Origin: Melghirimyces algeriensis
GTDB taxonomy: Bacteria; Bacillota; Bacilli; Thermoactinomycetales; DSM-45169
Direction: 5' to 3'
Length of the DNA stretch: 64,000 nt
NCBI RefSeq assembly: GCF_900182565.1
Contig: NZ_FXTI01000004.1
Span: forward strand, 1-64,000
The position numbers and the translations under genes are program-made. Positions 56,981 through 64,000 of this stretch are shown here, one piece after another; the first letter of the stretch is position 1, and each line of letters starts with the position of its first letter. Under the pieces are notes generated by a model. That model searched no databases and was not told the origin of the DNA. It worked only from the letters and a program-made list of their open reading frames with translations.

Positions 56981-57015
56981 TCTCATGCTTTTACAATAAG
57001 AGGAGGGAGTCTGAA

Positions 57016-58737
57016 ATGAAACAGATGCAACCCCTAAAAGTGATGACCCAAGATAATAACCTGAGCTCTTACGAAGATACCTATAACAACTTTGATTGGA
57101 AAGAGGTTGAGAAAGCCTTTTCTTGGTACGAAACCGGAAAAGTGAATGCAGCTTATGAAGCGATTGATCGGCATGCGGAGTCAGAACGGCGCGACAAGGT
57201 TGCTCTTATTTACAGTGATGCCAACCGGGAAGAGCAGTACACATTTGAGAAAATGAAAGAGCAATCCAATCGCTTTGGAAACGTTCTCAGAAAAATTGGC
57301 ATCCAAAAAGGGGATCGTGTATTTGTTTTCATGCCCCGCAGCCCGGAATTGTACTTCAGTTTATTTGGTATTATCAAAATCGGAGCCATTGTTGGACCGC
57401 TTTTTGAAGCGTTTATGGAAGCGGCGGTACGTGATCGTCTGGAAGATAGTGAAGCGGTTGCTTTAGTGACAACTCCCCAGCTTCTGGAACGTGTTCCAGT
57501 GGACGAATTGCCTGCTTTGAAGCATATCATTCTGGTTGGAGCGGAAGAAGAAAATCTCAAGGAAAATACCTACAGCTTTGAAAAAGAGATGTCCACTGCT
57601 TCACCTGAACTGGATATTGAGTGGGTGGACCGGGAAGATGGAATGATTATGCATTACACTTCCGGTTCCACTGGAAAGCCGAAAGGTGTTTTTCATGTTC
57701 ACAACGCGATGATTCAGCATTACCAAACAGGGAAGTGGGTGTTGGATCTAAAAGGGGATGACATCTATTGGTGCACGGCTGACCCAGGTTGGGTGACGGG
57801 AACTTCCTATGGGGTATTCGCTCCGTGGCTAAACGGAGCAACGAATGTTATTCGCGGTGGACGGTTCAGTCCTGAAGACTGGTACGGTACCCTTGAAAAA
57901 TATGGTGTTACCGTCTGGTACAGTGCTCCCACAGCGTTTCGGATGCTTATGGGTGCGGGTGCGGATGTGGTGAATAAGTTTGACCTGTCCAGCCTCCGTC
58001 ACATTCTGAGTGTCGGCGAACCATTAAACCCTGAAGTGATTCGATGGGGATTGGAAACGTATAACCGCCGAATCCATGATACTTGGTGGATGACAGAAAC
58101 GGGTGGAATCCTGATTTCCAACTATCCCTGCATGAAGATGAAACCCGGATCTATGGGCAAGCCGTTCCCAGGGATCAAGGCAGCGATTATGGATGATCAG
58201 GGAAATGAGCTCCCACCATACCAGATGGGTAATCTGGCCATTCAGGCTCCTTGGCCATCAATGATGCGGAAAATTTGGAAAAATGAAGCAAAATATAAGG
58301 AATACTTCCGTATTCCGGGATGGTATATTTCCGGGGACTCCGCTTACCGCGATGAGGAAGGGTATTTTTGGTTCCAAGGTCGAATCGATGATGTCATTAA
58401 TACTTCCGGTGAGCGGGTCGGTCCCTTTGAGGTGGAAAGTAAGTTGGTTGAACACCCAGCGGTGGCGGAAGCAGGTGTGATCGGAAAACCGGATCCAGTC
58501 CGGGGTGAGATTATCAAGGCATTCATTGCCCTGCGCGATGGCTATAAACCTTCTGATGAATTGAAGGAAGAAATTCGCAGCTTCGTCAAGAAAGGACTGG
58601 CGGCCCACGCTTCGCCCAGGGAAATTGAATTTAAAGAAAAGCTTCCAAAAACCCGTTCCGGAAAGATTATGCGTCGCGTATTGAAGGCATGGGAGTTAGA
58701 TCTTCCCACAGGAGATCTGTCCACTATGGAAAATTAA
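57016..58737 (+). CDS. acsA: acetyl-CoA synthetase
   Basis: ATP-dependent acetate activation to acetyl-CoA. Protein of 573 residues in the AMP-forming acyl-CoA synthetase family: adenylation motif MHYTSGSTGKPKGV, WCTADPGWVTGTSYG, the Y-W-E region DTWWMTETGG, SGDSAYRDEEGYFWFQGRIDDV and the C-terminal LPKTRSGKIMRR, whose lysine is the one that AcuA acetylates. ATG 57016 follows AGGAGGG. Divergent from acuABC, with a cre site between. Confidence 0.96.
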   Translation: MKQMQPLKVMTQDNNLSSYEDTYNNFDWKEVEKAFSWYETGKVNAAYEAIDRHAESERRDKVALIYSDANREEQYTFEKMKEQSNRFGNVLRKIGIQKGDRVFVFMPRSPELYFSLFGIIKIGAIVGPLFEAFMEAAVRDRLEDSEAVALVTTPQLLERVPVDELPALKHIILVGAEEENLKENTYSFEKEMSTASPELDIEWVDREDGMIMHYTSGSTGKPKGVFHVHNAMIQHYQTGKWVLDLKGDDIYWCTADPGWVTGTSYGVFAPWLNGATNVIRGGRFSPEDWYGTLEKYGVTVWYSAPTAFRMLMGAGADVVNKFDLSSLRHILSVGEPLNPEVIRWGLETYNRRIHDTWWMTETGGILISNYPCMKMKPGSMGKPFPGIKAAIMDDQGNELPPYQMGNLAIQAPWPSMMRKIWKNEAKYKEYFRIPGWYISGDSAYRDEEGYFWFQGRIDDVINTSGERVGPFEVESKLVEHPAVAEAGVIGKPDPVRGEIIKAFIALRDGYKPSDELKEEIRSFVKKGLAAHASPREIEFKEKLPKTRSGKIMRRVLKAWELDLPTGDLSTMEN

Positions 58738-58846
58738 AAAGCAGTTGCAAAAAAATTGGAGCCCCCACAAGTCCTATGTTTGAGACCGGTTGGGGGCCGA
58801 GGGATCCGTTTTAATTTCCTTCGCTGTTTTCGTTCTCCATATTCTT

Positions 58847-58876
58847 GGTGTGCCCCTTTGGGCATGCCTTTTTTAT
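58847..58876 (+). terminator. acsA terminator
   Basis: GG-GTGCCC, loop, GGGCATGCC, TTTTTT; two wobble pairs in the stem. It overlaps the end of the convergent PBP gene. Confidence 0.65.
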
Positions 58877-61500
58877 GGAGAACGTTTGGGGGTGTTTAGG
58901 ATTGATGGAATTCCATCTTCCGATTCCACTCCCGCTATGTCTACAGCACGAATGGTGTAATTTCCGGCTGGACCGGAATAGGACATTCTCTCCTGAAGCT
59001 GGATACTGGCTACATGTTTTCCGTCACGGTAAATCCGATAACCAACCACGGAGTAATCACCTGTATGGTTCCAAACGAGTCGAACGGCGTTGGGTTCAGA
59101 AATGGCGAAAACCTTGGGTGAAGTGGGTGTTCCCATGCTGGTTCGCGGGTCCCATTCCATGGGAAGCGTTGTTCCCTTGTAATGTTGATAACGTTCCTTT
59201 TCTTCTTCCGGAATTCTAAGACCTATTTTCTTTTCCGTTAAATCCTTTGGGGTTCGAGGATCGGCCAAATATTCCTTTCCTTGAAAGGTGACGACCCGTT
59301 CTTCTCCATGTAAGAGACAGATTTCATCAGGAATCTGGTTAACAGGAAATACCTCCATTACGGTACTTTTTGCTGATCGGCAAGCGTCGGTGGCGATTTG
59401 GCCGGTTATTTTGCAAATCTCCTGTTCTTCCAGCCCCTCCGGTCTCGCAAAATCCACCTCCTTGGGAGCCAGGTCAGGTCTTGTTTGGATGGCGGACCGG
59501 AAAACACGGGACCAGACGCGCTTGGCTCGCCTGTTGTTCGGAAGCGGATGATTCTGATCATATCCCACCCATACTCCGAGGGCCATTCGGGGAGTGTATC
59601 CTATAAACCAGACATCATATCCTTTTTGGGTGGTACCTGTTTTGCCGGCAAGGGGGGTTCCGGGAGTTTGGCTTTTCACCCACCGGCCGGTTCCGCGTTT
59701 CATGACATCCTGTAACATGTCTGTGACAAGCCAGGATGCTTGTACAGATAAGATTCGTTTGGATTGGGATGGATGTTTGTAAACAACGTTTCCTTGAGGG
59801 TCCTCAATCCAATCGATCAGATGAGGTGGATGATAAACGCCTTTATTTGCCAACATGGCATATCCTGAGGTGATTTCTTCCACAGTAAATCCACGGGTGA
59901 AACCACCAATCGCGGAAGCTTCTCCATCTTTCGGATCAAGGGGAAAATCAAGCTCTTTCAGGTAGGAGAAACCTTGATGAATGCCGATTGTGCGAAGCAG
60001 TTTGATCGCTGGGATATTGAGAGACCATTTCAGGGCTTCCCGTGCGGTAACCGGTCCTTGATATCGGTTGTTATGGTTTTTATATGTTTTATTGTCGCTT
60101 CCGTTGGCTGTCAATGGTTCATCCACCAGGATGCTGCCTGGTGTAATGTAATGTTGATCCAATGCCGGTCCGTAATCGAGAAGAGGTTTAATGGTGGACC
60201 CAGGTTGTCTCCTGCTGTTTAGAGCATGGTTTATCTGTGCTTGGCCAAAGTCTCGTCCGCCCACAAAAGCGAGAATTCCACCGGTACGAACATCGATCAA
60301 TGTAACCCCCACTTCTTCCAATGCATGATGAATGGTCTTTTTTCGGTTTCCTGATTGCACCGTGTAGGTAATGGGGGAGGCATATAAGTGTTCATCTTGG
60401 GCTGCTTGGTTGATGGCTTGATAGAGCCTGGAGTCCAGCGTGGTATGGATTCGATAGCCCCCCGTCAAAATCCGTTTTCGATATTGTTCCAGTGTGGTTC
60501 GATAAAGTCCCTGCTGGCTCAAACGTTTTCCATCAAGGCCATCTGCTTTCATCAATGCGATGGCGGCTCTTTCTTCCACTGCTGACATCAGAAAGGGATG
60601 ACGGGAATAGACATTTCTTTTTTTCTTTTTGGCCAATGAGGATTTCAAATCAAAATGCAGAGCTTCCGCCTCGGCCTTTGCTGTGATTTTTCCGGTTTTC
60701 CGCATTCGGGACAGGACGGTTTTCATCCTTTTTTGTCCCGCTTCAAAGGTTTGCTCCTTAAAGGGGTGAAAGGCTGCAGGTCGTTGAATCATCCCTGCAA
60801 GGTATGCCGCTTGGGCGAGGTTTAAGTCTTTGGCATCTACAGCAAAAATCCCTTGTGAAGCAGCCTGTACTCCTAAAAGGTTTCGTTGGTGGCTTCCTTT
60901 TCCAAAAAAGAGGCTGTTCAGGTAGAACGTCAGGATTTCATCTTTGTTAAACAGCCGCTCCAACCGTAATGCAATCCCCACTTCTTTGATTTTTCGTTCC
61001 AGAGCTTTTTTTCGGTTTTCAAGGATGACGTTTTTTACTAACTGTTGAGTGATGGTGCTTCCCCCGCTGGCAACTGTGCCCTTGGTGATATTTTGATAGG
61101 CGGCCCGAAGAATCCCCCGGACAGAGATACCCTGATGCTGATAAAACTCATGATCTTCTGTGGCAATCAAGGCATCGATCAATTTTGGACTGACCTCTTC
61201 TTTTTTCACCCATTTTCTGTCTGCGTCCGTTCGCATTGCTCCGATCAAGGACTGATCCTGATCATAGGCATAACTGGTTTGTGTCCAACTGTTCATTTGT
61301 TGTTGAATGGTTGCCTTGGTCTGAGTGGGTTCCTCTTTCATAATAGAGGCCATATAGCCAACTAGGAGACCGGTTCCTGCAAAGGTACATATTATAAGGA
61401 AAGTGAGCAAGAATACCCCAGTCATAAAGATACGTCGGAACCATTTAAGGTAAGGTCGGGTTGGTTTGCGATTGGAATCAGAAGGATATTTCCGTTTCAT
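58873..61500 (-). CDS. class A penicillin-binding protein (PBP1A-type) with C-terminal FN3-like domain
   Basis: Bifunctional peptidoglycan synthase of 875 residues. A basic cytosolic tail and one membrane helix are followed by the glycosyltransferase domain (ATEDHEFYQHQGISVRGI, STITQQLVKNVIL) and the transpeptidase domain with SxxK in RQPGSTIKPL, S-x-N in LKWSLNIPA and KTGT in AGKTGTTQK. The last 90 residues form a fibronectin type III-like domain (NAVRLVWNHTGDYSVVGYRIYRDG). It also carries a cluster of cysteines before that. ATG 61500 has GGGG upstream. Convergent with acsA; divergent from the tyrS leader. Confidence 0.94.
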   Translation of the reverse strand: MKRKYPSDSNRKPTRPYLKWFRRIFMTGVFLLTFLIICTFAGTGLLVGYMASIMKEEPTQTKATIQQQMNSWTQTSYAYDQDQSLIGAMRTDADRKWVKKEEVSPKLIDALIATEDHEFYQHQGISVRGILRAAYQNITKGTVASGGSTITQQLVKNVILENRKKALERKIKEVGIALRLERLFNKDEILTFYLNSLFFGKGSHQRNLLGVQAASQGIFAVDAKDLNLAQAAYLAGMIQRPAAFHPFKEQTFEAGQKRMKTVLSRMRKTGKITAKAEAEALHFDLKSSLAKKKKRNVYSRHPFLMSAVEERAAIALMKADGLDGKRLSQQGLYRTTLEQYRKRILTGGYRIHTTLDSRLYQAINQAAQDEHLYASPITYTVQSGNRKKTIHHALEEVGVTLIDVRTGGILAFVGGRDFGQAQINHALNSRRQPGSTIKPLLDYGPALDQHYITPGSILVDEPLTANGSDNKTYKNHNNRYQGPVTAREALKWSLNIPAIKLLRTIGIHQGFSYLKELDFPLDPKDGEASAIGGFTRGFTVEEITSGYAMLANKGVYHPPHLIDWIEDPQGNVVYKHPSQSKRILSVQASWLVTDMLQDVMKRGTGRWVKSQTPGTPLAGKTGTTQKGYDVWFIGYTPRMALGVWVGYDQNHPLPNNRRAKRVWSRVFRSAIQTRPDLAPKEVDFARPEGLEEQEICKITGQIATDACRSAKSTVMEVFPVNQIPDEICLLHGEERVVTFQGKEYLADPRTPKDLTEKKIGLRIPEEEKERYQHYKGTTLPMEWDPRTSMGTPTSPKVFAISEPNAVRLVWNHTGDYSVVGYRIYRDGKHVASIQLQERMSYSGPAGNYTIRAVDIAGVESEDGIPSILNTPKRSP

Positions 61501-61611
61501 CCTTGATAACCCCCATTATTTTGGGTAAGATGAGTTTGTTAACTGCTATATGATACAAGCCCAAAATCTTTCAGGAACGCAGTGGATACTGTTTCATATA
61601 TATTTTTCAGG

Positions 61612-61852
61612 CAATGATCAGGTCAAAGTAGTCAGACAAGGGTTTTTTCAGAGAGCTGGTGGTTGGTGTAAACCGGTAGCCCTGTCCGGATGAATTACAG
61701 CTTGTGAGCCTTCGTGCGGAGACTGTTATGTCAGCGCGCGACGGGTGAAAGTCCCGTTATCCAAAAAGTGGCAAGCTTGGTTACAGCTTTCAACAAGGGT
61801 GGTACCGCGGGCAAGACAACCTCGTCCCTTACAGGGGTGAGGTTTATTTTAT
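61612..61852 (+). promoter_or_regulatory. tyrosine T-box leader of tyrS
   Basis: Stem I contains AGTAG and AGAGAGCTGGTGGTTGGTG (GA and AG bulge motifs); the specifier triplet is TAC (61696-61698, tyrosine) in TGAATTACAG. The T-box sequence AAGGGTGGTACCGCGG lies at 61795-61810, followed by the terminator CCTCGTCCCT, loop, GGGGTGAGG and a T-run (61820-61850). Uncharged tRNA-Tyr would bind and favour the antiterminator. Confidence 0.94.
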
Positions 61853-61898
61853 GGAAAATGTCCCTTTTTTAACAAAATGATTGGCAGGTGAAGGAGCA

Positions 61899-63155
61899 AT
61901 GGAACAAAATCAAGCGCTTACTGCTGAACAGGAACGAAAAGTGGAAGAGCAACTGAAGATTATTAGCCGGGGAGTTGCAGAGATCATTCCCAAGGCAGAT
62001 TTGGAGACAAAAGTAAAACGCTCGATTCAAACGGGAAAACCATTAAAGGTTAAGCTGGGCCTGGACCCTTCTGCACCGGATATTCATATAGGACATACGG
62101 TGGTATTGAATAAACTGCGTCAATTTCAGGAATTGGGTCATCTTGTTCAGTTGGTGATCGGAGATTTTACAGGAATGATTGGAGATCCGACAGGAAAGTC
62201 GGAAACCCGGAAGCAGTTGACTGAAGAAGAGGTAAAGAAAAATGCTGAAACCTATACGGAACAACTCTTTAAAATCCTGGATCGGGAGAAAACGGAAATC
62301 CATTTTAACAGCAGGTGGCTCAGTCCCTTGGATTTTGCGGCGGTCGTTGAGTTGGCGGCCAAAACTACGGTAGCTCGGATGCTGGAACGGGATGATTTTG
62401 CCAAACGCTACAATAGCGGGCAGGCCATCAGTGTTCACGAGTTTTTCTATCCCCTGATGCAGGGGTATGATTCCGTCGCTTTAAAAAGCGATATTGAATT
62501 GGGCGGAACGGACCAAACGTTCAATCTGTTAATGGGACGTCAATTACAGCATCAATATGGTCAGGAAGAGCAGGTGATCCTCACCATGCCTTTGCTGGAG
62601 GGGCTGGATGGGGTAAAAAAAATGTCCAAGAGTCTTGGAAATTACATTGGAATTGATGAACCGGCACGGGAGATGTATGGAAAAGCAATGTCGATCCCTG
62701 ATGAATTAATGATGAAATACTATGAACTGGTAACAGATCTAAGTTTGGAAGAATTGAATCAGTTGCAGCAAGGACTGAAGGAAGGAAGCATTCACCCCAG
62801 GGACGCCAAAATGAAACTGGCCCATCGATTGGTGGAAATGTATCACAATAAGGAAGCCGCTGATGAAGAGGAAAATTATTTTCGGCAAGTCTTTCAAAAG
62901 AGGGCTATACCGGAGGATATACTGGAAAAGAATATACCGGAGTCAGAGTTGGAAGACGGGGTGATCTGGGTGGTTCGTCTTCTCAGCTTGCTCGGTCTTG
63001 TTTCTACGAATGGAGAAGCCCGTCGCATGATAAAACAGGGAGCGGTAAAAGTGGATGGAGAGAAAGTGTCTGATGTGGATGCTCGCATCACCATCCAGGA
63101 TGATATGATCATCCAGGTCGGAAAGCGAAAGTTTGCCAAAGTGAAACAGGGTTGA
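61899..63155 (+). CDS. tyrS: tyrosyl-tRNA synthetase
   Basis: Class I aminoacyl-tRNA synthetase of 418 residues. HIGH-type motif DIHIGHTV, KMSKS motif, the tyrosine-binding stretch (FTGMIGDPTGKSETRK and MQGYDSVALKSDIELGGTDQ) and a C-terminal S4-like RNA-binding domain (STNGEARRMIKQGAVKVDGEKV). Sequence is nearer to the TyrZ/TyrRS-2 subgroup than to B. subtilis TyrS. ATG 61899 follows GAAGGAG. Under tyrosine T-box control. Confidence 0.95.
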   Translation: MEQNQALTAEQERKVEEQLKIISRGVAEIIPKADLETKVKRSIQTGKPLKVKLGLDPSAPDIHIGHTVVLNKLRQFQELGHLVQLVIGDFTGMIGDPTGKSETRKQLTEEEVKKNAETYTEQLFKILDREKTEIHFNSRWLSPLDFAAVVELAAKTTVARMLERDDFAKRYNSGQAISVHEFFYPLMQGYDSVALKSDIELGGTDQTFNLLMGRQLQHQYGQEEQVILTMPLLEGLDGVKKMSKSLGNYIGIDEPAREMYGKAMSIPDELMMKYYELVTDLSLEELNQLQQGLKEGSIHPRDAKMKLAHRLVEMYHNKEAADEEENYFRQVFQKRAIPEDILEKNIPESELEDGVIWVVRLLSLLGLVSTNGEARRMIKQGAVKVDGEKVSDVDARITIQDDMIIQVGKRKFAKVKQG

Positions 63156-63176
63156 GAGAATATAGATCCGGATGGC

Positions 63177-63213
63177 AAAAGCGACCTCAATCAATGTGAG
63201 GTCGCTTTTATTT
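63177..63213 (+). terminator. tyrS terminator
   Basis: AAAAGCGACCTCA, loop, TGAGGTCGCTTTTATTT. Confidence 0.9.
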
Positions 63214-63214
63214 G

Positions 63215-63613
63215 TCACTTGTATGCATTCAACCAATGAAAGGGTTGGATTTCATCCAGTGTCTTGTAAGTCAGGTCTCCATTCTGTGAAGATAGGGCAG
63301 CTTTTACTTTGGGACCCCAGTAAAACAATCTTTCCTGACAAACCCCACAGGGCGTCAACACCTTGAAAGGAGACATTTCATCATCACGAACCACACAAAT
63401 GGAATGAGTGATTCTTGTGTTCAATTTGTGAGCTTCCAATATGGCACCTGTTTCGATACACAATTCGGTTGAGGCATTGATCACTTCCGGTGCTACACTG
63501 GTTAAAATCGTTCCGTTTTCGGTGTACATTGCTGCTGCCCCACCCCAACCTTTCGGATATCTTCTTTGAATCAGTTCAATCGCAGCTTGATATAAACGTT
63601 GTTCAATATCCAA
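63215..63613 (-). CDS. cytidine deaminase-like protein
   Basis: Zinc-dependent deaminase-fold protein of 132 residues. The first ligand and catalytic glutamate are in TELCIETGAI (C-x-E), the other two cysteines in TPCGVCQERL. This C-x-E plus PCxxC pattern fits tetrameric cytidine or blasticidin-type deaminases; residues that recognise cytidine are not certain. TTG 63613 has AGGAGGAGG well placed upstream. Convergent with tyrS and followed, on its own strand, by the shared terminator. Confidence 0.82.
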   Translation of the reverse strand: MDIEQRLYQAAIELIQRRYPKGWGGAAAMYTENGTILTSVAPEVINASTELCIETGAILEAHKLNTRITHSICVVRDDEMSPFKVLTPCGVCQERLFYWGPKVKAALSSQNGDLTYKTLDEIQPFHWLNAYK

Positions 63614-63690
63614 TATTCCTCCTCCTCTGAAAAAACAATTTGCATGTTTAGAACGCGGGTGGTCAAGGAAAATGGTTATAAACTAATGAT

Positions 63691-63722
63691 AAAATCCCCC
63701 CTGCCTAACTACACAGGGGGGA
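63691..63722 (-). terminator. rpsD terminator
   Basis: On the minus strand CCCCCCTG, loop, CAGGGGGG, then ATTTTATC. Confidence 0.82.
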
Positions 63723-63776
63723 CAAGACAAAAGGTGTCCTTCTTTTGAGACGAAGGTTGCTTACCTTTGTTTTTAA

Positions 63777-64000
63777 TTACCGGGAGTAGAACTCAACGAT
63801 TTGACGCTCGTTGATTTCAGCCGGAAGTTCTTCCCGTTCCGGAAGACGGGTGTATGTGCCTTCCAATTTATTTTCGTCAAAACTCAAGTACTCAGGAAGG
63901 AAGTTGCGCTCCTCCAGAGCTTCCTTGATGATGGTCAGGTTGCGGCTTTTTTCCCGCAGACCGATGACATCACCAGGTTTCACTTGGTAGGAGGGACGAT
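63777..64000 (-). CDS. rpsD: 30S ribosomal protein S4, C-terminal part (5' end outside window)
   Basis: The last 74 residues of S4, a primary 16S rRNA-binding protein: SYQVKPGDVIGLREKSRN, then LPEYLSFDENKLEGTYTRLP and EINERQIVEFYSR, the typical end. The frame runs through base 64000, so the start is outside. A strong terminator follows. In B. subtilis tyrS and rpsD are likewise neighbours. S4 can repress its own synthesis in Bacillus; the leader is not in the window. Confidence 0.96.
   Translation of the reverse strand, partial: RPSYQVKPGDVIGLREKSRNLTIIKEALEERNFLPEYLSFDENKLEGTYTRLPEREELPAEINERQIVEFYSR

Noticed and set aside
56992..56997. TACAAT immediately before the acsA ribosome site as a -10 box
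   Set aside because: Transcription would start inside the ribosome-binding site; the extended -10 at 56903 is a better candidate.
1..64000. CRISPR array, tRNA or rRNA genes, prophage
   Set aside because: No regularly spaced short direct repeats, no tRNA-like cloverleaf with CCA end and no rRNA segment was noticed; the few mobile parts are IS605-type.

Overview
The window is chromosomal DNA of a spore-forming, low-to-mid GC Bacillales bacterium. Support for this includes RsfA-type sporulation regulators, YjcZ-like peptides, a CotF-like coat protein, bacillithiol-linked proteins (YtxJ, YfiT/BstA), a tyrosine T-box leader, a BirA operator and CcpA. The block ytxG/ytxH, aroA, ccpA, acuABC/acsA, tyrS, rpsD follows the Bacillus subtilis gene neighbourhood, with insertions and rearrangements. 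Divergent protein sequences and many TTG starts suggest a Thermoactinomycetaceae-like lineage rather than Bacillus itself; that placement is inference.

Layout. 1-2000: the right end of an IS605-type tnpB element, a DinB-like gene and decayed fragments (a luciferase-like monooxygenase remnant). 2-11 kb: housekeeping genes (YhfK-like reductase, HtrA-like protease, spermidine synthase, BioY under a BirA operator, YkgA-like hydrolase, leuCD, YfiT) and a radical SAM photolyase-like gene behind a LexA-type box. 11-20 kb: NhaC, two tandem LCP cell-wall ligases, MraY, an AarF/UbiB kinase with a phasin-like partner, and a small kinase-like gene behind a consensus promoter and terminator. 20-25 kb: NamA, Cu/Zn SOD, a CoA-binding protein, a TPR protein, a probable structured RNA and a VOC pseudogene. 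25-32 kb: a sporulation-flavoured region with DUF309, two RsfA-like genes, YtxJ, an array of five YjcZ-like micro-ORFs, two small coat-like genes and a glutamate-synthase-like FMN protein. 32-42 kb: a DUF2339 membrane protein with a partner, an isocitrate-dehydrogenase-like gene, NagZ, YtxG/YtxH, an EamA half-transporter and an ECF sigma/anti-sigma pair. 42-46 kb: aroA and ccpA, separated by an IS200/IS605 element whose tnpB has lost its centre. 46-50 kb: a haem sensing and efflux system (HssRS-HrtBA) with a candidate HssR box. 50-54 kb: ArsR-MFS, MBL and HxlR genes. 54-64 kb: acuABC facing acsA with a cre site, a class A PBP, T-box-tyrS, a cytidine deaminase and rpsD (cut by the window end).

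Genes that appear to work together: acuABC with acsA and CcpA (acetate activation, control by acetylation and carbon catabolite regulation); hssRS with hrtBA (haem tolerance); the LexA box with the radical SAM protein and its clamp-like tail (a candidate SOS repair module); leuC with leuD; the ECF sigma with its zinc-finger anti-sigma. An intergenic repeat family occurs three times (20.5, 43.4 and 50.1 kb). I saw no rRNA, tRNA, CRISPR array or prophage.
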